32,929 bases of DNA from CAWDLX01 sp046728155. GTDB lineage: Bacteria; Actinomycetota; Actinomycetes; Mycobacteriales; Micromonosporaceae. Positions within the stretch are counted from its first letter, which is position 1. Each line of letters opens with the position of its first letter. A program made the translations under genes and the position numbers. The DNA is taken from positions 1-32,929 of the forward strand of contig JBKPDY010000130.1 in NCBI GenBank assembly GCA_046728155.1, in the 5' to 3' direction. Under the pieces are notes generated by a model. The model did no database searches. It was not told the DNA's origin and saw only the letters and a program-made list of their open reading frames with translations. Below are positions 16,857 through 24,591 of the stretch, in pieces.

Positions 16857-17417
16857 CTAGCGCAGCGCGGGCGACGTTCTGCCCGTGGGGACCCAGTAGC
16901 GCAGGATCCCCGCCCGCTGATCCTCGACGATCCCGCCGTTGCGCTCGATGACCAGACGCGAGCCGATGTTGTCGACGCTGCACGTGACGAGTGCGGGGTC
17001 GATTCCCTTGTCGTACGCGATCGGCAGGCCGGCGCGCAGCATCGCGCTCGCGTGGCCCTGCCGACGGGCGGAGGGCCGGACGTCGTATCCGATGTGTCCA
17101 CCGATCTCTCGCAGGCTCGGGGTCAGCCGGTGCCGGATTGCGATGCGGCCAAGATACCGCGGGCCGTCGACCCACCACAGGGTCGTCGACGGGACATGAT
17201 GCGCCGGCCGCGGCGATTCCTCGAACGCCTGATCGCGCAGCCAGTGGACGTATTCCGTGAAGTCCCTCGGGTTTGACCACCGAGCGCCGAACTCGCGGAT
17301 CTCGGCACCCACCATCGTGTGGTCGGACGGCGTACCGCGGCCTTCGGCGACGAACTCAGCCATCGCCGCCAGGAACGACGCATGGACCGCGACATCCGGC
17401 GTGACGAGTGTAGGCAT
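16857..17417 (-). CDS. GNAT family N-acetyltransferase
   Basis: 186 residues from the ATG at 17417, with TGGAGG just upstream. The frame extends to 17597 but has no better start. The acetyl-CoA site is in GGHIGYDVRPSARRQGHASAMLRAGL (motif A, R-x-x-G-x-A near residue 125-135). Motif B follows as VTCSVDNIGSRLVIERNGGIVEDQ. The preceding LWWVDGPRYLGRIAIRHRL strand pair is typical of the RimJ/YjdJ-like group acting on small molecules. The acceptor is unknown. It diverges from the VOC gene at 17542 with 124 bp between starts. Confidence 0.85.
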   Translation of the reverse strand: MPTLVTPDVAVHASFLAAMAEFVAEGRGTPSDHTMVGAEIREFGARWSNPRDFTEYVHWLRDQAFEESPRPAHHVPSTTLWWVDGPRYLGRIAIRHRLTPSLREIGGHIGYDVRPSARRQGHASAMLRAGLPIAYDKGIDPALVTCSVDNIGSRLVIERNGGIVEDQRAGILRYWVPTGRTSPALR

Positions 17418-17541
17418 GCCTCCAGTCCTACCTCCCGGGCAACTGCTTCCGCACGCATTTCGGCTCCCGGGCGGAGACCGGGTGAGCGTGACGGAACCGA
17501 ACCGGTGGCCAAGACCTCGGGGATCTGAGAGGGTGTCCGGC

Positions 17542-17946
17542 ATGGATTGGAAACTCGAGGTCATCGTCGTTCCGGTGTCCGATGTGGACGTGTCCAAGAG
17601 GTTCTACGCCGAGCAGATCGGCTTCAACGTCGATGTCGACCGCGCGATCTCGGACGAGCTGCGCGTGGTGCAGATGACTCCGCCAGGGTCGGCCTGCTCG
17701 GTCACGATCGGCAAGGGCATGACGGAGGCCGTACCCGGCTCGTACAAGGGCCTGCAGCTCGTCGTCTCGGATGTTGAAGCGGCCCGGGCGGAGCTCGTCT
17801 CGCGCGGTGTCGACGTCAGTCCCGTCCGGCACCTGGACGGTGGCGAGTGGAAGGATGGCAAGGGCGAGCCCTGGAACTCCTTCATCTTCTTCGACGACCC
17901 CGATGGCAACAGCTGGGCGGTCCAGGAGAAACCGGCGGACGCCTGA
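17542..17946 (+). CDS. VOC superfamily protein
   Basis: 134 residues, with a GAGAGGG ribosome-binding site about 8 bases before the ATG. It is a single VOC unit: LEVIVVPVSDVDVSKRFYAEQIGFNVDVD at the start, LQLVVSDVEAARAELVSRGVDVS in the middle, and FIFFDDPDGNSWAVQE near the end. Members bind or modify small molecules, sometimes giving resistance to DNA-damaging antibiotics. No catalytic assignment is possible from the motifs alone. Its TGA is followed after 2 bp by the GTG of the winged-helix gene, so the two are translationally coupled and probably act together. Confidence 0.87.
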   Translation: MDWKLEVIVVPVSDVDVSKRFYAEQIGFNVDVDRAISDELRVVQMTPPGSACSVTIGKGMTEAVPGSYKGLQLVVSDVEAARAELVSRGVDVSPVRHLDGGEWKDGKGEPWNSFIFFDDPDGNSWAVQEKPADA

Positions 17947-17948
17947 CG

Positions 17949-19025
17949 GTGGACGGGCGCGAGATCGCTCGGCGCCGGCTCTACGGCCAGCACCTCGCCA
18001 GAACGCCATTGGCCGATCCCGTCGCCGTCGTCCGGCACTTCGGCGCGATGCAGGCACAGGATTACCCGGTCGCGCGGTGGTCGGTGGGCCAACGATGCTC
18101 CGCGGCCGGTGACACCGATGTGTGTAGGGCGGTGGACGACGGCTCCATCGTCCGCCTGCATGCCCTGCGGCCGACGTGGCATTTCGTCGCCGGAGTCGAC
18201 GTCGCGTGGATGCAGGGGCTCATCGCGCCGCGGGTACACGCCGTCAACGCGTTCTACTACCGCCAGCACGGCATGGACGAAGCCACGGGTTCTCGCACCA
18301 CCCGAGCCATCTCGGATGTTCTCCGTGGAGGTAACCACCTCACCCGGGCCGAGATCGGGGCCGCGCTCGCCGCCAAAGGCATCGACGCCGCAGGTAACCG
18401 GCTCGCCTATCTGGTGATGCGATGCGAACTGGAGGGCCTCGTCGTCAACGGGCCGATGCGCGGCCACCAGCACACGTACGCCCTGCTCGACGAGCGGGTC
18501 TCCGGTCCACTGGTCCTCGATCCGGACGAGGCACTGGCCGAGCTGACCCGGCGGTACTTCACCAGCCACGGGCCGGCCACGGTCAAGGATTTCGCGTGGT
18601 GGTCCAGCCTCACGGTGAGCCAGGTCGGGCGTGGACTCTCCATGGTGGACCTTGAGCACTCCGATGTAGACGGTCGCCGGTACTGGTTCGTCCCTGGCGA
18701 TCCGTCGCCGCCCTCGCCGTCACCGGATGTGCAGATCCTGCAGGCGTACGACGAGTACGTGGTGGCTTATACGGAGAGCCGAGAGCTGATCAACCTTGCC
18801 GGGTTGGATCTCGGGACGGGGAGCCCGAACCTGCTTGTACACGCGATTCTGCTGGACGGTCAGGTGATCGGCGTCTGGCGCCGGGTCGTGGATCGAGGGC
18901 GGATCGTGGTGCAGCCCCGGGTCGCGATCCGCCTGACGACCAGGCTCCGCACCGCGATCGACGCCGGCTTCGCGAGGTACGCCGTGTTCGCGGGCGTTCC
19001 CGTCGAGATCCAGTGGACGGCGTGA
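17949..19025 (+). CDS. Winged-helix HTH_42 protein, AlkZ-like DNA glycosylase candidate
   Basis: 358 residues from the GTG at 17949, 2 bp after the VOC stop. The family's N-terminal landmark is AVVRHFGAMQAQDYPVARWSVGQR with Gln35-Ala-Gln37. A Q-x-Q pair at about this position is the catalytic motif of AlkZ, the azinomycin-resistance glycosylase that unhooks DNA interstrand crosslinks. The related YcaQ/AlkX group has Q-x-D. Other blocks are LRPTWHFVAGVDVAWM, LTRAEIGAALAAKGID (winged helix), LTRRYFTSHGPATVKDFAWWSSL and LQAYDEYVVAYTESR. The protein is cytosolic. Many actinobacterial paralogues are uncharacterised, so DNA glycosylase activity is an inference from the motif. Confidence 0.78.
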   Translation: MDGREIARRRLYGQHLARTPLADPVAVVRHFGAMQAQDYPVARWSVGQRCSAAGDTDVCRAVDDGSIVRLHALRPTWHFVAGVDVAWMQGLIAPRVHAVNAFYYRQHGMDEATGSRTTRAISDVLRGGNHLTRAEIGAALAAKGIDAAGNRLAYLVMRCELEGLVVNGPMRGHQHTYALLDERVSGPLVLDPDEALAELTRRYFTSHGPATVKDFAWWSSLTVSQVGRGLSMVDLEHSDVDGRRYWFVPGDPSPPSPSPDVQILQAYDEYVVAYTESRELINLAGLDLGTGSPNLLVHAILLDGQVIGVWRRVVDRGRIVVQPRVAIRLTTRLRTAIDAGFARYAVFAGVPVEIQWTA

Positions 19026-19065
19026 CCAGCCCGGGCGGCCACAACGCGACGTAACCGAAGTCCAG

Positions 19066-19788
19066 TTACCGCAACGCGTGGTCGATCGCGGGGATACGGT
19101 CGATCAGGGATATGAGTGAGCGTCGGGAACGGTCGGGCTCGCCCAACGCCATGAGGTTCCGCATGCCCTGGTCGCCAGCGGCGGCCGCGACGGGGATGCC
19201 GTCGAGCACCAGGCCGATCCGGGCCGGTACGGCCGGCAGGATCTGGCGGGCGTCCGGTCCACCATAGACGTTCGCCATATGGGTGAGCCGGGCGGCCGCC
19301 TGCTCGACTCCGATGTCGCTCCACAGTGGAACGATGTTCCATGCCGTGAAGGCCAGCTCCATCAGCGGCGTCGTCGGGCCGGACATGTCCCAGTCGAACA
19401 CACCGACCAGATCGTCACCGTGGAAGCAGGCGTTGTAGTGGGCGATGTCGTTGTGTCCGATGAGCGTAGGCTGGGGAATTGGGAAGTACCGCCACGGTCC
19501 AGGATGGACGAAGCCTTTGACCGCCTGGTGAAAGGCCCGGGTCCACCGCATCAACGACGTGATCTGACCAAGGGTCAGTGGTTCAGAGAACTCCCCCGGC
19601 AAAAAGTCGAGCACCTCACGGCCCTGACCGTCCACTCCGTGCACCCGAGGAATGTGCGGGAGGCGTCCGTCGAGATCACGGAGAAGCGCGTGCACCGCCC
19701 GTGTCCAGAAGCCCGTCGGTTTGCGGACCGTGTCGCCGACCCGAACGACACCGCCCATCCCACCATCGAGGAACTCAGTGGATGCCAA
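19066..19788 (-). CDS. Aminoglycoside phosphotransferase-fold (APH) kinase-like protein
   Basis: About 240 residues if translation starts at the TTG at 19788. The APH family usually starts only a few residues before the LDGG...VVRVGDTVRKP lobe seen here, and the only in-frame ATG (19875) would overlap the upstream gene by 101 bp. The catalytic loop is IGHNDIAHYNACF (His112, Asp114, Asn119) and the metal-binding motif is VGVFDWDMSGP (Asp132/Asp134). These define a small-molecule kinase fold. The substrate is unknown, and antibiotic resistance cannot be assumed. The start lies inside the last codons of the RNA methyltransferase gene, so coupled translation is likely. Confidence 0.78.
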   Translation of the reverse strand: MASTEFLDGGMGGVVRVGDTVRKPTGFWTRAVHALLRDLDGRLPHIPRVHGVDGQGREVLDFLPGEFSEPLTLGQITSLMRWTRAFHQAVKGFVHPGPWRYFPIPQPTLIGHNDIAHYNACFHGDDLVGVFDWDMSGPTTPLMELAFTAWNIVPLWSDIGVEQAAARLTHMANVYGGPDARQILPAVPARIGLVLDGIPVAAAAGDQGMRNLMALGEPDRSRRSLISLIDRIPAIDHALR

Positions 19789-20344
19789 CGGCGCCGGCCA
19801 TCTGATCGGGTTCGTCGAAACCCCGCCCCACAACCGTATACGGCGGCTCCAGCCCAGCCGAAACCCGTTTTGCATGGCGATCGTAGAGGACCGTGTACAC
19901 GGCTGCGGAGAGATTCGTACAGTGCCGGGTCGGGATCACGACGAACCGGTGGCACAGTCCCAGCACAGCGCGATCCAATGAGCCGTCCTCCGGCCCGAAA
20001 ACGTAGACCGCGGCGTCGGGATGCTCGAACTGGATCAGCGACTCGGCGTTGCGGCGCAGCTCGACCGCGACCGGCACGACGGCCCGGTCGAACGCGTCGA
20101 AGGGCTGGTCGGTGTGCCGCAGTTCGACGTCCTGGTAGCCGCGCATGCGCTCCTCGCGGGGCAACCGGTAGCGGCGCTCGCCGACCAGTCGCACCCGGTC
20201 GCCCGTGAACCAGACCTGTCCGACGCCATAGCACGACGCCGCCCTTACGGCCGCGCCGACGTTGTGCGGAAACTTGGGATCGATGAGGACGACCGCCGGC
20301 GCACGCCCGTCGCCGCGCCGGACCGGACCCGCTGTGATCCCCAC
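19775..20344 (-). CDS. TrmH/SpoU family RNA 2'-O-methyltransferase-like protein
   Basis: 189 residues from a GTG at 20344. The SPOUT knot motifs are all visible: motif 1 PHNVGAAVRAASCYG (26-40, with Asn28 and Arg34), motif 2 VYVFGPEDGSL (113-123) and motif 3 VVIPTRHCTNLSAAVYTVLYDR (135-156). Such enzymes methylate the 2'-hydroxyl of tRNA or rRNA using S-adenosylmethionine. This short form lacks an N-terminal RNA-binding extension, like TrmL-type enzymes. The target RNA is not known. The start has no good ribosome-binding site, so a somewhat later start is possible. The 3' end overlaps the APH-like gene. Confidence 0.87.
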   Translation of the reverse strand: MGITAGPVRRGDGRAPAVVLIDPKFPHNVGAAVRAASCYGVGQVWFTGDRVRLVGERRYRLPREERMRGYQDVELRHTDQPFDAFDRAVVPVAVELRRNAESLIQFEHPDAAVYVFGPEDGSLDRAVLGLCHRFVVIPTRHCTNLSAAVYTVLYDRHAKRVSAGLEPPYTVVGRGFDEPDQMAGAVGIH

Positions 20345-20384
20345 CAGACCATTGTGGAGAGCACAGGCCGGCGCGCCAATCAGG

Positions 20385-21206
20385 TTACGGGCCCCACACG
20401 GTCACGGCGGCTGTGAACGTGCTGTCGGTCGTCGCGGTGATCCGCAGATAGACCACGTGGCCCGCCCTGGTACCGACACAGAACTCCATTGCGGTGCTCA
20501 CCTTGTCGACAACCAGGTTCGACGAGATGTCGCCACCGCCGACGCCGTTCTGCGCGATCTGCTGACGACACATGGCCTTCGTCGGCGGCGAGCCGCCCTC
20601 GTACTGCGCGCCGGTCGCGTTGCCGGTTAGCTGGAAGCCGGGACCGGCGACGCCTTGCACATCCATCCCCGGGCCCGAGCCCGGCGGCCGCAGGTCGAGA
20701 TCGATGCTGCCGAACTCGACGGTGCCCTGGTAGAGAACGGGATCGGTCGGCGATGTCGGGTGGCGAAGGACTACGGCCGCGGTGCCCACCCCGATCAGCA
20801 CAACGACGACCGCCAGGACGCTGACCAGGACGCCCCAGCCGAACCGCACCCGGCCAACGCGAAACGGCTTGGCGGCTGGAGACGGTGCGACCGGCAACGG
20901 CCCGGCCCACGCTCGAGTCACGAAGGCCGCCACCGGCCCCACCAGATGTGGATACTGGTAGAGGTCGGCCGCGAGGACCTGGGTGGCCTGCATGCGCAGG
21001 CCGAGGTCGGCGGGTTGGACGGTCAGAGCGTCGAGTAGCGAAGGGTACTTACCCAGACTCCAGTAGGCGATGCGACGCAGCTCGGTGACGGCGAAAGCGT
21101 GCGTGCCGTCGTCGGGTACGGTCGCCGCCGGCTCCGTGGGTCTCTGTTCAGACATGTGGTGAGCCGCGACGGCCACCGCCCGACCGGCCAGATCCTGCAA
21201 GTCCAC
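20385..21206 (-). CDS. Unrecognised single-span membrane protein
   Basis: 273 residues from the GTG at 21206 (alternative ATG at 21155). Neither start has a strong ribosome-binding site, and an upstream ATG at 21317 looks unlikely. The N-terminal ~85 residues are helical and cytosolic (FAVTELRRIAYWSLGKYPSLLDAL). One membrane segment, GVLVSVLAVVVVLIGVGTAAVVL, lies at about 122-148. The C-terminal ~120 residues are outside, β-rich, with two cysteines (in KAMCRQQ and MEFCVGT) that could form a disulfide. The exterior ends in a strand-rich ITATTDSTFTAAVTVW. I do not recognise a family. The arrangement resembles a sensor or anchored binding protein with an intracellular helical domain. Confidence 0.7.
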   Translation of the reverse strand: MDLQDLAGRAVAVAAHHMSEQRPTEPAATVPDDGTHAFAVTELRRIAYWSLGKYPSLLDALTVQPADLGLRMQATQVLAADLYQYPHLVGPVAAFVTRAWAGPLPVAPSPAAKPFRVGRVRFGWGVLVSVLAVVVVLIGVGTAAVVLRHPTSPTDPVLYQGTVEFGSIDLDLRPPGSGPGMDVQGVAGPGFQLTGNATGAQYEGGSPPTKAMCRQQIAQNGVGGGDISSNLVVDKVSTAMEFCVGTRAGHVVYLRITATTDSTFTAAVTVWGP

Positions 21207-21341
21207 TGTGCCGCCAGCCCTCTCGAACGTCCGGGGCCACTGCCGGTTCGGTTCTAGTGGATGCGTGGGGTAGATTGCGGTCCCGAGTGCGTGTGACGTG
21301 GACCACACCTCGCGCATTGTACGAGAGGCAGCGGTGCAACG

Positions 21342-21842
21342 GTGAGACGGCAGGTGGCAGCCGCGGGCAGCACGGTCTTCTTCGCCCTGGCGCCGGGCAC
21401 GGTCGCGATCCTGCTGCCGTGGGCCCTCACCGGCTGGCGCGTGGGTACGGAGCTGGCCTGGCCGCTGCGGCTACTCGGCGTCGGGCTCATTGCGATCGGT
21501 GTGCTCGTCATCGTGCCCGCGTTCGTACGCTTCGTCGTCGAGGGGGCGGGCACACCGGCGCCGGTCGCGCCGCCCGAGCGACTGGTCGTCGGCGGCCTCT
21601 ACCGGTACATCCGCAATCCGATGTACGTCGCGATCCTGCTCGCCATCGCCGGCCAGGCCCTACTGCTCGGGCGCTGGATTCTGGTCGGCTACGAAGTGCT
21701 CGTCGCCGCCGTGGTGGTCGCCTTCGTCAAGGGGTACGAGGAACCGCATCTGGGGCGGCGCTTCGGCAGCCGGTACGACGAGTACCGCCGAGCGGTCCCG
21801 GGTTGGTTTCCCCGGCTTGGCATCAGGCGCCGGCAGCGGTGA
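21342..21842 (+). CDS. ICMT/PEMT-like integral membrane methyltransferase
   Basis: 166 residues from a GTG with GAGAGG upstream. Hydrophobic stretches lie near 12-30, 42-66 and 95-132. The cofactor and substrate signature of isoprenylcysteine carboxyl methyltransferase-like proteins is complete: GGLYRYIRNPMYVA (85-98) and, after the last span, EEPHLGRRFGSRYDEYRRAVPGWFPR. Bacterial members methylate small or lipid substrates with S-adenosylmethionine at the membrane. The substrate here is unknown. It diverges from the membrane protein gene, and its last 20 bp overlap the convergent HEAT-repeat gene. Confidence 0.87.
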   Translation: MRRQVAAAGSTVFFALAPGTVAILLPWALTGWRVGTELAWPLRLLGVGLIAIGVLVIVPAFVRFVVEGAGTPAPVAPPERLVVGGLYRYIRNPMYVAILLAIAGQALLLGRWILVGYEVLVAAVVVAFVKGYEEPHLGRRFGSRYDEYRRAVPGWFPRLGIRRRQR

Positions 21843-22266
21843 TGACGGCGAGCGCGCGGGCGGCGGCGGCGCTGACCCTGGGTACGGGGTCCGCACGTAG
21901 CCGAGCAACCTCGGCGGACAGGTCGGCCAGCACGTGCCGGGCGATGACCTTCGCCGCCATCTCCCGTACCCGCCAGGCCGGATCGGTCAGCGCGCCGCGA
22001 ATGGAGTCGAGTGCCCGGTCGTCCCAGCACCAGAGCAGGCCCCGGGCACCCCAGACGCGTAGCCAGTACCGGTCGTCGACCCGTTTCGATCCGTCCAGGA
22101 TGGGTAACGCGGCGACGCCGCCCAACGCGACCGCGAACTCCTCGTCGCCGTAGTCACCGGCCACCAGGCGGATACAGCCGTCGATCACCCCCGTACGGCC
22201 CCGGCGGGCGCATTCACCTTCGATGGTCTCCCGAGGAGTGAGCGCTTTGAGGCTACGGCCGCGCAT
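21823..22266 (-). CDS. HEAT-repeat protein
   Basis: 147 residues from the ATG at 22266. The longer frame to 22548 is an Arg-rich artefact overlapping the upstream gene. Helical repeats are visible as YWLRVWGARGLLWCWDDRALDSIRGALTD, PAWRVREMAAKVIARHVLADLSAEVARLRAD and PVPRVSAAAARALAVITAAG. Conserved tryptophans and arginines occur at repeat turns. Such short HEAT scaffolds mediate protein contacts, and some belong to DNA-repair AlkD-like proteins. Nothing here proves catalysis. It lies 40 bp downstream of the exported protein gene and could be co-transcribed with the ligase. Confidence 0.75.
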   Translation of the reverse strand: MRGRSLKALTPRETIEGECARRGRTGVIDGCIRLVAGDYGDEEFAVALGGVAALPILDGSKRVDDRYWLRVWGARGLLWCWDDRALDSIRGALTDPAWRVREMAAKVIARHVLADLSAEVARLRADPVPRVSAAAARALAVITAAGA

Positions 22267-22306
22267 GGGGCCATGGTGCCTCCCGTCGCGGCGGCACGCA
22301 CGCCGA

Positions 22307-22918
22307 TCACGGTGCGACGCACCTCCCGTCCAGCAGTGGACCCTCGATCCAGCGGCCCGCCGTCGCACCGGCGTACCCGACCAGACATCCGTCGCCGACC
22401 CGTAAGCCGTAGAGCACTGAGCCGGCCGGAGCCGGGTCGCCCGGAACCGAAATCCTTGCCACAACCTCGACGAACCCGGCCCCGATGAGCGCGGCCCGGA
22501 TCTCGGCCGGGTTGGCCGGCCGGCTGCCCGGGAGGCACTCCATGCCACCTTGCACCAGCGAGCCGCCGTGATCGTTCGGCGTGCAACCCGACCGGGTCGA
22601 GTCGACGATCGAAACGGCCCGACCGGCCATGGTCGCCGCGACCAGCTGCTGGGCCGGGGTCAGCCGCACCCGTACCGCGAGGTCGGCCACGGGCGGCGTG
22701 CAGCGGATCCCGTACGGGCGCGCTCCGCGCGCAATCGGGCAACCGCTGAACGGACGGCTGCGGGCGGGTGCGTTCGGCCCGGTCACCTGGGCCGAACGCG
22801 GGTGCCCGGCACCACCGAACGTCCTCTCGCTGGCGACCATTGGGTAGCCGGCGGCTATAACGGTCGCGACGAGGAGGCCGAGCAGGATCCGTTGGCCCAT
22901 CCGTCGACGGTCGGGCAT
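22307..22918 (-). CDS. Unrecognised exported or membrane-anchored protein
   Basis: 203 residues. The N-terminus MPDRRRMGQRILLGLLVATVIAAGYPMVA is a basic stretch followed by a hydrophobic helix, a signal peptide or anchor. No lipobox is seen. The remainder has six cysteines (in GCPIARG, IRCTPP, SGCTPN, MECLPG, DGCLVGY and DGRCVAP), which suggests disulfides outside the cell. It also has a central helix TPAQQLVAATMAGRAVSIVD. I do not recognise the family. It starts 25 bp after the stop of the DNA ligase gene on the same strand. Confidence 0.68.
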   Translation of the reverse strand: MPDRRRMGQRILLGLLVATVIAAGYPMVASERTFGGAGHPRSAQVTGPNAPARSRPFSGCPIARGARPYGIRCTPPVADLAVRVRLTPAQQLVAATMAGRAVSIVDSTRSGCTPNDHGGSLVQGGMECLPGSRPANPAEIRAALIGAGFVEVVARISVPGDPAPAGSVLYGLRVGDGCLVGYAGATAGRWIEGPLLDGRCVAP

Positions 22919-22943
22919 GACCCCACGGTACCGGCGAGCGTCG

Positions 22944-24380
22944 TCAGCTCTCGCGGATCACGTCCTGCGAATCCTTGTCGCTGCGGATGCCACGCCAGCT
23001 CGGATGGCGCAGCCGACCGTCGCGGGTCCACTCGGTGAAGGCGACCTCGCCGACCAGACGCGGTGTCACCCAGCGCGCGTCCTTCAGCTCGCGCGCCGGC
23101 AGGGTTCCCGCGAACGGCGATGTCGACCGCGAGAGTCCGGCCAACTGGTGCTGCAACTCGGCGAGCATTTCGCGCGTGAATCCGGTGCCAACCTGGCCGA
23201 CGTACGTCAGTCCGCGCTCGCCGGGGATGCCGAGCAGAAGTGAGCCGATCGTGTCGGCCCGCGAACCCTGGCCGGGTCGCCATCCACCGATCACGACCTC
23301 CTGGGTACGGATGTTCTTCACCTTGATCCACGACGGTGAGCGCCGGCCCGGCGTGTAGACCGAGTCGAGGCGCTTGGCCACGATGCCTTCGTTCCCCTCG
23401 CGTACGGACTGCGCCAACGCCTCCCGACCGCCACCGTGGCGGTACGGCGGAGTCCGCCAGTGCGGACCCTCCATCTCCAGCGACTGCAACAGTTCCCGTC
23501 GCTGGGTGTACGGCAGGCCGATGATGTCGTGCCCGTCGAGGTGGAGCAGGTCGAAGATACAGTACGAGACCGGCGACTGCGCCGAGAGACGCTGGATCTG
23601 CCGGTTGTCGCGCAGGTGCATCCGTGGCTGGAGGGCCTCGAACGAGATCCGGCCCGTCTCGTCAACGGCGACGATCTCACCATCGAGGACGGCGTTCTCC
23701 TCGCCGAGGGCCGGCGCGAGTCCGGCCAGCTCGGGATAGACGGCTGTGACGTCGGCGTCGTTGCGGGTCAGTAACCGCAATGTTCCACTGTGGACGTAAG
23801 CTATCGCGCGTACGCCGTCGAACTTCGTCTCGTACCCGTAGGCCTCGTCGTTGTCCGGCAGGTCGCCCAGTGTCGCGAGCATCGGGCGGATCAGCGTGGG
23901 CATGGCATCGCGCCGCGTACGCGGCTCGGAGTTCATCCGGTGGATGAGCCAGTTCTTCCCGTCCGTGTGGATCAGCGCGAACCGGCCCACCGCCCGTTCC
24001 CCGTGCAGGACAACCTTGACCTCGTCGTCTGTCCAGGTCTCGCACTCGTACGTGCCGCGGTCCCAGATCTCGACCGCCCCACCGCCGTACTCGCCCTTCG
24101 GGATATCGCCGGCGAAGGTGGCGTACTCCAACGGATGGTCCTCGGTGTGTACCGCGAGGTGATTGCGCTTGGGGCTCTCCGGTAGACCCTTCGGCAACGC
24201 CCACGAAACCAGGACGCCACCCCGTTCCAGGCGGAAGTCCCAGTGCAGGGCGCGGGCGTGGTGCTCCTGGATCACGAAGGTGTCGTCGTTGCCATGCGGC
24301 AGCGGACCCTCGTCCGGCACCGGCTCAGGCGTACGGACGGCGGAGCGCTTGCGACGGTACTGCGCCAACCGATCGGGCAC
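22944..24380 (-). CDS. ATP-dependent DNA ligase with LigD-type 3'-phosphoesterase domain
   Basis: 478 residues. Residues about 30-150 form the LigD phosphoesterase domain: TFVIQEHHARALHWDFRLE with His41/His46/Asp48, WALPKGLPESP, and GDIPKGEYGGGAVEIWD. The ligase core begins near 165 with PMLAT. Its nucleotidyl-accepting lysine is Lys186 in YETKFDGVRA, followed by DGEIVAVDETG, FDLLHLDGHD, EGIVAKRLDSVYTPGRRSPSWIKVK and an OB-fold tail. The polymerase domain of full LigD is absent, a split arrangement known in actinobacteria. These enzymes clean and seal DNA ends in Ku-dependent end joining. No Ku gene is in the window. Confidence 0.93.
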   Translation of the reverse strand: MPDRLAQYRRKRSAVRTPEPVPDEGPLPHGNDDTFVIQEHHARALHWDFRLERGGVLVSWALPKGLPESPKRNHLAVHTEDHPLEYATFAGDIPKGEYGGGAVEIWDRGTYECETWTDDEVKVVLHGERAVGRFALIHTDGKNWLIHRMNSEPRTRRDAMPTLIRPMLATLGDLPDNDEAYGYETKFDGVRAIAYVHSGTLRLLTRNDADVTAVYPELAGLAPALGEENAVLDGEIVAVDETGRISFEALQPRMHLRDNRQIQRLSAQSPVSYCIFDLLHLDGHDIIGLPYTQRRELLQSLEMEGPHWRTPPYRHGGGREALAQSVREGNEGIVAKRLDSVYTPGRRSPSWIKVKNIRTQEVVIGGWRPGQGSRADTIGSLLLGIPGERGLTYVGQVGTGFTREMLAELQHQLAGLSRSTSPFAGTLPARELKDARWVTPRLVGEVAFTEWTRDGRLRHPSWRGIRSDKDSQDVIRES

Positions 24381-24503
24381 AGTTCAGTTCTACCCCGTGG
24401 CTGGCGCGGTTGCCCGGGCAGTTCACCAACGCGGCGTGCGATGGGCCGAAATCCATTGTGGACGCACGTGACGCGCTCGCGTGATCTGTCGCCCTTGGCG
24501 CGC

Positions 24504-24536
24504 TGAACGTATCTGGTTGCCAACCAGATACGTTCA
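24504..24536. promoter_or_regulatory. 33-bp perfect inverted repeat (15-bp arms) in the LacI/ligase divergent region
   Basis: The arms TGAACGTATCTGGTT (24504-24518) and AACCAGATACGTTCA (24522-24536) match without a mismatch around a 3-bp centre. It lies between the divergent DNA ligase and LacI-family genes, where no transcript is expected to end. A regulator-binding site is therefore more likely than a terminator. There is no T-run. Confidence 0.6.
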
Positions 24537-24543
24537 CCGCCTC

Positions 24544-24563
24544 GCGTGAGAGCGCTCTCACGC
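24544..24563. promoter_or_regulatory. LacI-family operator (20-bp perfect palindrome)
   Basis: GCGTGAGAGCGCTCTCACGC is perfectly palindromic with the central CG and GAGCGCTC core typical of LacI-family operators. It abuts a TAGACT -10-like element at 24565-24570 and lies 28 bases before the LacI-family GTG. Autorepression is the natural reading. Confidence 0.75.
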
Positions 24564-24591
24564 CTAGACTCACCTCGGGAGGAGGGGTGCG

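Noticed and set aside
16615..16860. 81-codon plus-strand frame between the DsbA-like and GNAT genes
   Set aside because: Arg/Ser-rich, no ribosome-binding site and no similarity I can recognise. It overlaps the DsbA-like start.
24504..24563. Reading the two palindromes as transcription terminators
   Set aside because: They lie between divergently transcribed genes with no gene ending there, and neither is followed by a T-run.
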